Source: Ophiostoma sp. CBS 140.51 (taxonomy: Eukaryota > Ascomycota > Sordariomycetes > Ophiostomatales > Ophiostomataceae). Taken from it: a stretch of 63,674 nucleotides of DNA. The DNA lies in contig JANSLP010000181.1 in the NCBI GenBank assembly GCA_029298735.1, positions 1-63,674 on the forward strand, given 5' to 3'. This document shows positions 38,267 to 48,563 of this stretch, piece after piece. The stretch's first letter is position 1. Every line of letters starts with the position of its first letter. The notes beneath the pieces are model-generated. The model was not told the origin of the DNA. It saw only the letters and a program-made list of their open reading frames with translations, and ran no database searches. A program made the position numbers and the translations under genes.

Positions 38267-40131
38267 TCACTCGTTCACAAAGCCGAGGGCCTCACCCATC
38301 TTGATCTTCTGGCCCTTCTCAACAGCCCAGTGCCAGCCGGGCGTGCTCTTGTCGGGGGCCGCACCAGGCTCAACGCCCGATGTGTCCGGCTCTGGTGCCT
38401 CAAACACCAGAACCACGGTGCTACCCAGCTGGAAGCCACCCATCTCCTCACCACGACGCAGGGCGTGTCCGTGCAGGACGGGGCTGGCTGCCGCATACGT
38501 GGCCTCGGCAAAGCCCGAGTAGGCCTCGCCGCGCTGGGCAGCCTCCTCGGCCGCACGGTCTGCTGCCGTGTCGGTCGTCAGGCTGTTGGTGCGCAGCTCA
38601 CGATCAAAATTGACCTTGATCGAGCCCACGTTGGTGGCACCGACAGGGATGTAGCTGAAGAAGCCCCAGCGCCAGCGGCCAAGCAGCACGACACGCTCGT
38701 TGAGTGTAAACAGGCCAGGCAGCGTGCGCTGCAGGTACGGCGAGACACTGTACAGCTCACCAGCAAAGTGGCGACGGCGCTCGACGACCCAGTTCGTGGG
38801 CGAGTGGAAGCGGTGGTAGTCACCGGGGGCCAGGTAGATGACGGCGTAGTAGAGCGCCGACTTCTTGTCCTTGGACAGCAGCTGGGTGTACCAGGGCAGG
38901 TCTAGGTCGGCCTGCACCTCGGAGATGGACTTGGCCGACGGACGGACGGACTGGTCCTCCAGCTCGGTCTCGGGGCGGTCGGTGACGTCAGGGCCAGAGA
39001 TCAGGCCGGGCAATGTGTATGATATACCATTGACCTGGGCAAACTCCTCGTCGGCGCGGACGAGCTCCTCATCGCCAGTCAGGGCAGCGTTGGTCTGGCC
39101 TTTGTTGCTATCAGCCGTTGTTGTCATCGTGGAGGCGGCACGCAGGTTGGCCGTCGACGAAGATGTGGAGGAGGCGGACGACGACGGCTGGCCGTTGATG
39201 ATGCTCGGGGCGGGCGTGTGCTTGCCGAGCAGGGCGTCGAGACTGTAGGTCATGCCCTTGACCTGCTCAATGTCACCGCCCTCGATCTTGCCGAACTGCA
39301 GGATGCGGCCATCGGAGGGCGAGGTTAGGGCGCTGTGGTTCGGGTCGATCGGCCGCACGCCGGGCTTGAGGGTCCGGTAGAAGAAGGCGGCGAGGTTGGG
39401 GAATTTGTGGAGGTCTGGTTCCTCGACCTCACTTAAACTGTTACACAAGAACCATATGTTAGCATCTGTTACAACTGGCTCCAAAAAATAAAAAGATGTA
39501 TATCTGCACTTACTTCACACCAAATGCGTAACTGTAGAGTTTGATACCTGGTACGCGCAGATAGTATGGAAGGGTGAGCTCGTTGAAGCGGCCCCATAAT
39601 CGAGAGAGGGCCTTGAGAGGCAATGTGGACATGACCTGGACCTGCCTATAGATGTGAAGATATATTGTTAGCAAGAGGTCTTTTGGTCTTCGCATGCTCA
39701 CCGCCTTTGTCCATTTATATCAAAAGAGACGGAGTCCATCCATACCAAGGGCCATCGGGCCGGATCCGTGGCCGCTTCTTGGGCTTCTGGGCCGCTTCAA
39801 CGGCTCCCTCGCCACCATTCTCCTCGGCCGCCTGCCGGTTGCGGACCTTGTAAAACTGGACGAGGCCCAGGAAGCCAATTCCCAGTCCAACAGGGATGCG
39901 GTACCACTGGATCTTGGAGTTTTTCAAGGCATGACGGAGTCGAGCCGAGAAACGAGGCCGGCGGAAGGCCTTTTGGGAGTAGAAGCGGAAGGGTGAAGTG
40001 TTGATGACGAGGCGGCGAGGCGGGTTGAAGAGAATCTGGCGTTCGGACAGCGAGACGGAGAAGCGGCCGGTGGTGATGCCCTTGGAGAAACTGCCCCTGG
40101 ACAGGCCGAGTCGAGACGGGGCGGACGCCAT
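38267..40131 (-). CDS. PSD1: phosphatidylserine decarboxylase proenzyme, mitochondrial (Psd1 type)
   Basis: Exons (minus): 40,131-39,746; 39,645-39,514; 39,437-38,267, giving 562 residues. It converts phosphatidylserine to phosphatidylethanolamine at the mitochondrial inner membrane. The N-terminus (MASAPSRLGLSRGSFSKG) is rich in Arg and Ser and nearly free of acidic residues, as in matrix presequences, followed by a membrane segment near residues 77-95 (YRIPVGLGIGFLGLVQFY). The mature domain shows RLWGRFNELTLPYYLRVPG, YAFGVNLSEVEEPD (restored across intron 2), YHRFHSPTNW and, near residue 510, the self-cleavage motif GGFQLGSTVVL. Cleavage at LGST makes the alpha chain with its N-terminal pyruvoyl group. 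A Ser/Thr-rich, acidic insert of about 120 residues interrupts the N-terminal part of the decarboxylase domain. Introns are 100 and 76 nt. An upstream in-frame ATG at 40,206 is discussed in the findings. Confidence 0.95.
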
Positions 40132-41486
40132 TCTGCCTGCTGGATGGGGGGCAAACAAAAAGACGATTAGCACGACAAAGCCGACGAGGATCAAAAGGAA
40201 CAACATCTGCTCGTTTTGGGATCAATCAGCAAATCAGGCAGGCGAACCGTGAAAGAGCCGAGTCGCCATGAAGTCGACTGGTCTGTAAGAGAGAGAGAGG
40301 AAGAGAGAAAAGCGAGAGAAAGACGGCGAGCAAGGGGGGGTGAAGCGATGCCAATTTCGGGTGGCTGTAGCCACTGTGCATAAAATGAGCAGTTTCTGTT
40401 GAGGTGATGATGGCGGGCAGGACACTGGCATGTGGCAGAAACGGAGCCTGGGTTTCCAGACTTTAGGGGGGAGGGGCGGTCAGGGAAGGCGCGAACAGAG
40501 GCTAGGGAGGGGCCCGGCCGGTTCGTTGGAGAAATTCTGGCTATTGGCACAGTAGTGACATTGAAATTGCGGGCCAGCGCTAGCTGCTCACGGTATCTCT
40601 GCCCCTGATATGGGACTCGACAGCCTTGCTGTGCATCACGAGGAAAGGATAAATATCTGCCTGGAATTGTGCCGTGTCGATGCAGACAGGTTTTCTTCGT
40701 CTGCCGCAACTGCCGTTGGGGGTTTCCAAGACATTGCACTCTCTGTAAATGCAGCTGCAAATTGTCGCGTGCAGCCCTGCACGTGACTCTGGAAATCGAC
40801 GGGCTGTCAACATAGACCTATATAGAGAAGCCTCTGAAAAAAGAACTATCGCAGGGGTAAGCAGACGCTAAAACGAGCGTCTTTTATGCTCTCAATGGGC
40901 AAATGCTTGTTGTCGGACACCAAAACCGATTGCCAGCTGCCTGCCAGACACAGCGACCAGCCAGTGTGGAAGATCCCGACCAATGTTGTCTGATGTACCC
41001 GATACCTCCTAATTGCATATCTGTCGTGGAACGGTCGCCTACCTTTACTTCGGCCCCACATAATTTTCCCTCGAGCCTTCCAACGGCCACACGCCAGGTG
41101 GACAGTTTGGGCCAGGTCGGCTCGCTGGGTGCGCTTTCCTGAACCTTAATACAGTTTCCTGATAGGAGGTACGGAGACACGACACACAAACATCTGCACC
41201 TTCCCTCTTTGCCGCCACCTCTCTTCTTCGTCGTTCGCTCTTTCCTTTTTCTCTTTCGTGTCATCTTCTTTTTAACTCTCTCCGAAAATTCTTCTCAGTT
41301 TCAAATATCTCGACCTCCGTTTGTCCGTTTTCTACATCTACGCAGTCGACGATAGCCAACGTCTGCTCGCTACTAAACTATCACCGAACACCGACCACGA
41401 CATCCGACCACACACCTGACAAATTCGACCACGACTGCAACGAACGACGATACCCTCAGTCGGCACCGCCGACAACCATTCTAGCA
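40132..41486. promoter_or_regulatory. divergent promoter region of PSD1 and the HERP-like gene
   Basis: These 1.35 kb separate the two start codons. A CCAAT box lies at 40,980-40,984 and the right end (41,200-41,480) is C/T-rich. On the PSD1 side, a sequence resembling a 3' splice site (gctaatc, pyrimidine tract, ccag) ends about 10 nt before the PSD1 ATG, so a 5'-UTR intron is possible. A short upstream frame of 11 codons runs 40,269-40,234 on the minus strand. Confidence 0.45.
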
Positions 41487-43622
41487 ATGGAAGAACACGG
41501 TCCTCGTGTAGGCAACGGCGATTTGACCGTCTCCGTCCGCCTCATCTCGCCCGCGCAGGATCTAGCCAATTTTCCAGACCTGGCCGATCTGCCTGTGTCG
41601 ACAACCGTCGGGCAGATCAAGCTCTTGATCGGAAACGAGCTGGCCTTCCGCAACCGCTCGCCGGCCGGGATGCGTGTCATCTACCGAGGCCGTCTTTTGG
41701 ACATGGACGAAAAGACGCTCGCGGATGTCTTTGGCATTCCTACGGTACGCCACCTCACCCCTCTCTCATCTTCCCGTTATCCTGGTCGATTTGCATCGGC
41801 TGTCAATGACCATCAGTTTGCTAATTCGTCTTGTTTGCTCCATCTCTAGATCCAAATGACCAGACTGCAGGTCCTCCATCTCGTCTTGCGGGACGGCACT
41901 GCCAGTGCAATTGCTGGCGCCGCTCCCGTACCAAACCCTCCAGCCCGCAACCCCTTCGCTCCCCAACAACAAGCCGCCCCAGCCGCGCACCCCGATCACT
42001 TCCAGTACCAGGCATTCAGATCCTATGAGCCTCCAGCCTACGCTCACCAACAGCCAGACTCTACCCATGTCTTTGACCACCTCTTTGACCATGAGGCACA
42101 GTACAACCAGCACTTTATCAGCCAGCCGCCTTTGGGGGTCCGGTCACAACTACAACCTATGGGCCAGCCCTCGAGCGGGAGCCTTGTTACGGATGTGATG
42201 CGTGATCTCGCGTCGAGGGGGCAGAGGTTGGAGGAGTGGCAAATGCAGCGGCTGTTACTATTAGAACAGCAACAGGAAAGACTGCGTGCAGCGGAGGCGA
42301 GAGCACACCCAACCGAAGCCATATCGAACCTGTCACATAGACATCGCGCTGCTCCCCAAGCTGACCCTCAGCAGCCGCCCGCGCGCACAACCGCTACAAC
42401 CACCGGCTCATCTCCATTCTCTCGCCCCAACCAACCCGCCATCTACATCCTGGAATCGCCAAACGGCCCACGCGCAGTGCTTATCGGTTCCAGCACCTCA
42501 CCGTTCCAGAACAGTAGTGTACAATCTCCTGCCGTGGCGGCCGCCGGCCAGGAGAATTACAACATGTACATGGACTTGATTCAACAGCACAACCTTCGGA
42601 TTCAGCAGCAGAGACAGAACTACGAGGCTCTGCTACGGCAGAATATGCAGAACGTGGAGATGCTGCAGCAGCTGCAACAGCTGCATCTGCAAAGGAACCA
42701 GATGCACGACCAGCACATTGCCGCTCAACGGAGAGCAGAGCAGGGACACGCAGATCCAGCGGCGGCCGCCGCTGGGGTGGATCAGCAGCAGCAGGTGCCA
42801 AACGTCAATGTGAACCGACTGCAGGTAAACAACCCTGGAGCAGGTTTCGTGGCAGCGATGTGGCCGCATATCTGGCTGGTTACTCGCTTGGTTCTGTTTG
42901 TCTGGTGGTTTACGAACCCTGCCGCCAGCTGGACTCGCTGGACTATGGTGATTCTCGTTGCGACGACCATCTTTGTCTTCAATACGGGTGTACTCGACGG
43001 GTTTGCCGAACAGATCTGGACCCCTGTTCGTGCCCACCTCGACGGTCTGGTTAACCCCAATGCGAACAATCAGCAAGGTGCACAGAACGGTGCGGCCCCT
43101 GCAGGCGATGCGAATGGCACTGCCAACGGAGTCAACGGTGACGCAGCGGAGCCTCCTCCCGTTGGTCGTGCTGGCGGCCCTGAGCCCGATCCGGCCGAAG
43201 TGGCTGCACGGCTTGTGGCACGGCGCCAGATCAACAACGGACAGCGTTTACATGAATTTGCTCGGCGCCTAGAGCGCATTGGCATAATGTTCCTTGCCAG
43301 CCTGGCACCAGGTATTGCTGAGCGCCATGTTGCTATTGCAGAAGAGCGTGAGAGAGAAGAAAGACGCCGTATCCAGGAGGCAGCTGAGGCAGCCATTGCT
43401 GCGGAAGCGGAAGCCCAAGCCCAAGCAGAAGCTGCTGCTGCCGCCGCCGCTGCCGCAGCAGCAGGAGGCGACACGAAGACGGCCGACAACGATGGAGCAG
43501 AGGCCGTCCCAAATGCCCCAGAACAGGTTAATCCGGAAGACGATATTGCTGCCGTAAATGCCCAGTGGCATAGCGAGCAACTGTGCCAGGAGGAGAGAAA
43601 CGCAGCGGCTGGTCTACAATAA
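41487..43622 (+). CDS. HERP/Usa1-like ubiquitin-like-domain membrane protein, probable ERAD factor
   Basis: Exons 41,487-41,744 and 41,850-43,622 join in frame to 676 residues. The N-terminal 110 residues form a ubiquitin-like domain (LTVSVRLISP at the start, VIYRGRLLDMDEKTLADV, and QVLHLVLR encoded across the intron). A Pro/Gln-rich linker follows with two predicted coiled coils (about 204-245 and 323-390, the latter very Gln-rich). Near residues 420-470 are two adjacent hydrophobic segments (HIWLVTRLVLFVWWF and WTMVILVATTIFVFNTGVL), a hairpin like that of mammalian HERP. The C-terminus has an Arg/Glu then Ala/Glu coiled coil. HERP/Usa1 proteins organise the Hrd1 ubiquitin ligase in ER-associated degradation; that role is inferred from architecture. 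A DSC-complex subunit with a ubiquitin-like fold is an alternative. Intron 105 nt. Confidence 0.7.
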
Positions 43623-44484
43623 TGGCGATCTACAATAAATAGAATGCATCATCACTTGAGAGTGTCCAATTTACATACATCTAAGCTCAGCAGGCGAGAG
43701 GGGAAGGCAGATAACGAAGCTACACGATAAGGGACCGGGGACCACAACAATGAGCCTCGGATGGTAGGCTGGGCAAGTGACCGGCCACCTTAGGACCTTT
43801 TCGAGCCTGGGAAGTGTCATTACGACGTCAAAAGAGGTGGTTTTAAGCCAAGCAAACGGCCAAGTAGCAGTGGAGGATTCGGTATCCCCTCGGCAGAGAT
43901 TTTCTTCTCAAAGTCGAAATAGACAATTGCAAATGCATATTGCCAATATAAATGGAATAAAACTGTTAAAAACACATGTCTGTACAAAAGTACGTGTTGC
44001 GGAAACATATTGAGAATTCGATGTGCTTCTTTTCATTTTTTGTATTATTCTTCGTCTCCGCGTTTTGATAATGCTCTGTCGCTTGTCGTAGTTTCCCCTC
44101 TTCGCTCTCCAAAGGCCGCCGGATTACGAATGGGGTCTTTGCTTCCCCAGGTGGAGAGAGAGGAGAGCGCATTCTTTCCTTCTTCTTTAGTGGAGAAGCC
44201 CGGAGCTACAGGCATGCTTTGGGGCGGAGAGCCCGGGGCCTTGCAGCTGTAGCGCAGTAGTAAGTGTGGATTATCAACCCCAGGTGTAGGTTCCGAGCCT
44301 CGGCACATGCCAAAAGAGGCTAAGAGGCAACGGCCACATGGCAACTGCCCTCTTTAAAGCTCTGAGTGCCACGCATCTCGTTCGAGACCCGAGATCATTC
44401 CAGGAGAAAGAATACAAATTGATGATTTTGCCAGCCTCTTGTCCTACCGTCTTTTCCTTAACCACCCTCACACAAATCACAGAC
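43623..44484. other. intergenic region upstream of the short-chain dehydrogenase
   Basis: No gene is seen. A short tRNA A-box-like sequence occurs near 44,258, but no tRNA can be folded (see rejected items). Confidence 0.5.
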
Positions 44485-45409
44485 ATGGATTACGATCTCA
44501 ACCTGCACGACTTCTCGTCGTTCTTCTCGCTCAAGGGCAAGGTTGCCGTCATCACCGGCGGCTCTCGCGGCCTCGGCTTAAGTGCAGCTTCTGCGTAAGT
44601 GCCTCCTTGGCTGTTTTGATTGATTGCACACCACTAACTTCTACAGCATCCTCCAAGCTGGCGCCTCCAAGGTGTATATCAACTCCCGCAAGAAGAACGT
44701 CTGCGACGACGCCGCCGCCGCTCTCAACAAGCTCCCTGGCCTCGCCCCTGGCGCCAAGGCCATTTCTGCGCCCGCCGACGTCACCAATGCCGAGGGCCTC
44801 CGCAAGTTTGTCGAGTTTGTCAAGCAGGACAGCCCCGAGGGTATCGACATCCTGATGGCCAACGCCGGCGCCACCTGGGGCGAGAAGTTTGACACCCACC
44901 CGGACGCCGCCATCGCCAAGGTGCTCGACCTCAATGTCCGCGCCGTCTTCAACACCATCCGCGAGTTTGGCCCTTCACTCGAGAAGCGCGGTACCCTCGA
45001 AGACCCTAGCCGCGTTCTAGTGACGGGCAGTGTCGCTGGCCAGGGCATTGGCACTCTGGGCAAGCAGGCCACGTTCGGCTACAGCGCCAGCAAGGCTGCC
45101 GTCATCCACCTGGCGCGCAACCTGGCTGTCGACCTGGGCCCACGCCACATTACCGTCAACTCGATTGCGCCTGGTTTCTTCCCTACCAAGATGTCGCAGG
45201 GCCTGCTGGCCATGGCCGACGGCGGCATTGCAGGCGTCGCCAAGGGCAACCCGATGCGGCGGTTGGGCAAGCCCGAGGATTTCGCGGGTGCCGTTGTGTA
45301 CCTGACGTCCCGGGCCGGCTCTCACGTCAACGGCGCAACGCTAACGATTGATGGTGGTGCCATGTGGCAGACAGGCCAGCTGGCAAGCGTCAACGAGTCG
45401 AAGCTGTAG
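44485..45409 (+). CDS. short-chain dehydrogenase/reductase with peroxisomal signal SKL
   Basis: Exons 44,485-44,594 and 44,647-45,409 give 290 residues. Classical SDR signatures are complete: cofactor loop TGGSRGLG near residue 24, MANAGATWG (the NAG motif), catalytic Ser in VTGSVAGQG, catalytic YSASK near residue 181, and PGFFPTKM after it. The C-terminus is ASVNESKL; the final tripeptide is a canonical PTS1, so import into peroxisomes is expected. Its sequence resembles 3-oxoacyl-reductase/RhlG-like fungal SDRs, and a role in peroxisomal fatty-acid or secondary metabolism is plausible, but the substrate is unknown. The single 52-nt intron (gtaagt donor, ctaac branch, ctacag acceptor) separates the cofactor loop from the rest. 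Its 3' end lies 276 bp from the convergent methyltransferase gene. Confidence 0.95.
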
Positions 45410-45685
45410 AGGATGATGTGTAAGAAGGTTGAATTCAAGCTGTGGCCAGTAGAAGGAAAAACCGCTTGCACAGATATATGTATGAATTGTTCGCATTTTG
45501 GATATCACACGGCATAGGACATAGGACATAAGGGCAAAATAAGCATCGGTAATTATGCTGCATTGATATCAGAACCGACGCCGTGAGATGAGAATGTCGT
45601 CTGACGGGCAAAATGACCATGGCCCCGGTCTATTTTTATATGGTATATGTTGTATGATGCATAGTTCAATGGTGTGTCGGTCTCC

Positions 45686-47154
45686 CTAGTTCTTACGTGC
45701 CACCCAGTGGCTCGACTTGTAGACCGTCTGCAGCATCGACTGGTCGTCGTGGATGTAAGGCGTCTCAACACCCGTCTCGTGCTTGACAATCGTGAAGCCC
45801 AGCTTCTCCACTAGCGCCCGCACCTCGTCGTCGCTCAGCTCAAAGCTGCCCGGGTCTGCAATTCCCGTCGAGGTCGTCGCATCATGGTCACCGTCGCCAT
45901 CGTCGTCCCGGCCGTGGTTGCCCGGTGCGTTGTTCTCAAAGTGCCACAGCAGAGGGCCGACGTTGATGAGCAGACCGCCCGGCTTGAGGCAGTGCTTGAT
46001 CGTCTCAATGTAGCGGATCAGGTTCGGTGCCGTGTCGAGGAAGAACACACACGCCACCGCATCGTACACCTCGGCGTGCTCGGCATCGCTATACAGACAC
46101 AGGAAATCGGCAGCACACATACTCATGGTGCCAATACCGTGCTGGCCGGGCTGCAGGGGCTGCTGCATTTGCTGCATCGACGCTTCCAAAATCGCCTGGC
46201 CCGGGTGGACGTCCGGCACGGCGTATGACCGCAGGTGGTTCTCTCGAACACGGTGGTTCGAGAAGGAGTGCACCCACGGGTAGATTGTGTGCTGGCCAGC
46301 CTTGCGCGTAAAGTTGAGAATGTACGACGACGCCAGCAGCTGGTGGTACGAAATCTCGTTGCCCTCGGCCTCGTAGCCGCAGTGGCACAGGTCAAACACC
46401 AGACGGCCCAGGCCGGCGCCTGGGACCAACACCTTGAGGCGGCCACGGTAGTACCAGTCGTCTTCGTCGTCGCTGTCCTCTTCAATGGGCTGACCGCCGT
46501 TGGCCTTGACTTTCTCCAACAGTGCCTCTGCAGCCACTTCCTCTCGCCGTATCCGCTCCTCTGCCAGCGCCTGCATCACAGGTCCATAGCTCTTCTCACG
46601 CTCACCCTCCCCGGCCGCAGTCCAGTCACGGTAAAACTGCCGCAGGGTGCTGCGTGCCTTGTCAACGTCCTGGTTCTTAGCCACGCCGGCCCAATGCGCT
46701 GGCAACGTCGGTTCTGCACCGAGAGCTGGTGCCGTTGCCGCTTCCGCTTCTTCGCCATGTAAGTGTCCATCACCACCACTGCCACCCACACGGAACGACT
46801 CCAGTCCGAACCGCACAATCTCCCGGGCCAGCTCGGCGTTACTCTCAATGGCCTCGTCAACACGGTCCAGCGTCTCAAGGTACGAGAATGGCTTGGCCGC
46901 AAGCATCTTCCAGTGGTCCTGGGACAGTGCATAAAACGACTGCCTTCGCAGATGCGTGCAGTTGAAGTGAGAGACCTTGGCATATTGTCTGTGGAAGTCA
47001 GTATGGCTTTCTCACAATATGTGAGTCAGAAGGCAACAAGAACGTACAGGAACGAGTCCAGAGCATAGAAGAGCACTCTGATCTCCTCAGGATCTTGGAT
47101 GGCGTCGTCAGATATCTCCCATTCACCTCCTGATGGCGGCTGTGCGTCGGCCAT
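45686..47154 (-). CDS. CARNMT1: carnosine N-methyltransferase family protein (N2227-like)
   Basis: Exons (minus) 47,154-47,048 and 46,988-45,686 give 469 residues. It belongs to the N2227/CARNMT1 family (yeast YNL092W), SAM-dependent enzymes that methylate carnosine-like histidine-containing peptides. Visible hallmarks: N-terminal VSHFNCTHLRRQSFYALSQ; the SAM-binding stretch LVPGAGLGRLVFDLCHCGY near residue 222, continuing into NEISYHQLLASSYILN; and DAVACVFFLDTAPN with KPGGLLINVGPLLWHFE near residues 345-380. A non-conserved Asp/Gly-rich insert (GRDDDGDGDHDATT) follows the WHFE motif, then FELSDDEVRALVEKLGF. The first intron (59 nt, gtacgt donor, ccacag acceptor) splits the Leu codon in FLQYAK. 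The start ATG is in a gccatgg-like context. It is divergent from the PAC4-like gene. Confidence 0.9.
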
Positions 47155-47724
47155 GGCTTTTATGTGAGTTGTAGTGAAGCTCAAGGTCTCTTATCAAGAC
47201 TATGCTCGAAGCTCGGCCAGTCCGGTAAGAGTGCGGCGTCTTGATGCCCCGCTTAGTAGGTCTTGCTGTTGTTGCCTTCCGTAAGACCCGTCCAGCGTTC
47301 TCTCGCGTCTTTTCAGGGCTGTTTTGGACGTCTTCGAAACTGTATTTGACTGTTATTTAATATCAAGTTGCTAGTCGGAATCAGTCGTATCAATGATGTG
47401 CCGTGTGAGTAGATTGTCTCATGTGCAGGATTGGGGAGAGAAACGGCAAGGATAAGATCTGAACAACAAAGCGAACTAGGAGAGGGTGTGAGAGTGATCA
47501 AGAGAGGCCCTGAGAGGACCTGCAGCTCGAAATGACTGATTTAAAATCAGTCGACTTTCTCTCCTTCTTTCCCTTCGCTTTTTTTATATTTTCTTTTTAA
47601 TTTTAGCTCTGTCGACTTTTTGGCGGTGCCGTCGATGGCGCCTGTTTCCTTCTTTTTGCTCATTGAGTGCCCCCACTCTCCAACGCGCCCCCTAGCTCGA
47701 GCTTGGCTTACTGGGCTGCTCCTG

Positions 47725-47755
47725 CTGTTCTTGCTGTTCTTGCTGTTCTTGCTGC
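47725..47755. repeat. three-copy 9-nt tandem repeat
   Basis: Unit ctgttcttg in three perfect copies plus a partial fourth, in the divergent promoter. Confidence 0.85.
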
Positions 47756-47878
47756 TTTTAGGCTACTTTCAGGGGAAAAGAAGCAGGGTGGTCACGTTTT
47801 CCACAGCGCAGATGCGATTTCGCTTGCGCATGGCGGGGTCACGGATTTCAAAGCTGGGCGGCACCTTCCGCTTTCTGA

Positions 47879-47906
47879 ACACACACACACACACACACAC
47901 ACACAC
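47879..47906. repeat. AC dinucleotide microsatellite
   Basis: Fourteen uninterrupted AC units, about 165 bp upstream of the PAC4-like start codon. Confidence 0.95.
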
Positions 47907-48071
47907 CTCATTCCTTCCTCTTGCTACTACCAGCCATTACCCTTTCCCCAGACCTCGCCACAACTATCAAAGCTCTGATAAAATTACGCCAATCTGAAGC
48001 TACTACAACGTCAGACTACAGAGCAATACGACTCCCAGATCGACCTCCTCAGCTACTCTCCTCCCCTCACA

Positions 48072-48563
48072 ATGGCCACCGATCGTGACAGCACCAGCAA
48101 GACCGTGACGTTCAGCACGCCGCTGCCGCATGCGCTGGACACGCAGATCCACGTCCGTCTGACCACTCGTGACAAGTGCCTTATGCTTTTTGTCACGACA
48201 GCCGGCACCGACGAGGGCGAAGCTCTGGCTCCAATGGGCTCCTTTGTCTATGCCGTGCCCGATGTATGTACTCATGCGGTCTTGACATAGCAGCTGTGAG
48301 TCTTCAAGCTAACAGAGCAGCGCTTCAAACCGAGTGAGCCTCTTTGCACCAACATTTACGTTGAGGAAAACTCGCTCGAGTTCGCGGCCCGCCTTGCCCG
48401 TCTCGTCGTCAAGCGGACCCAGCAGCCCGTCTACGTGTCAAGCTCGCTGAGTCTCGACCGCATGGGCTTGGGCGGCACCGTCGAGGAGGTGCTGGAAGCG
48501 TTCCAGGCGGTCACTGCACCGCTGCTGCCTCTGCTGCCGAAGCCTCTTCAGAATGGGGTATAG
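48072..48563 (+). CDS. probable proteasome assembly chaperone 4 (PAC4/Poc4-like)
   Basis: Exons 48,072-48,263 and 48,321-48,563 give 144 residues, close to the size of human PAC4 and fungal Poc4. The first exon encodes a predicted beta-rich start (SKTVTFSTPLPHALDTQIHV) and KCLMLFVTTAG; the second encodes NSLEFAARLARLVVKRTQQP followed by VYVSSSLSLD. This pattern (LA-RLARK/R-T-Q-V-Y/F-V-S) is the most recognisable PAC4 feature. The protein would help assemble the alpha ring of the 20S proteasome in the cytosol, with a PAC3-type partner. The acceptor at 48,320 is preferred over an upstream cag at 48,315 because only the former keeps this conserved frame. The start has a strong acaatgg context. 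Confidence 0.7.

Larger units (their letters stand above)
47155..48071. promoter_or_regulatory. divergent promoter between the methyltransferase and the PAC4-like gene
   Basis: Only 917 bp separate the two start codons. The interval contains three copies of the 9-mer ctgttcttg (47,725-47,751) and an AC dinucleotide repeat of 14 units (47,879-47,906). No reading frame here is credible. Confidence 0.5.

Noticed and set aside
44250..44320. tRNA-like sequence with an A-box match (tagcgcagtag) and ggttccgagcc
   Set aside because: The D stem can form, but the acceptor, anticodon and T stems do not pair; the B-box-like part is a short ccgag-c-ctcgg palindrome.
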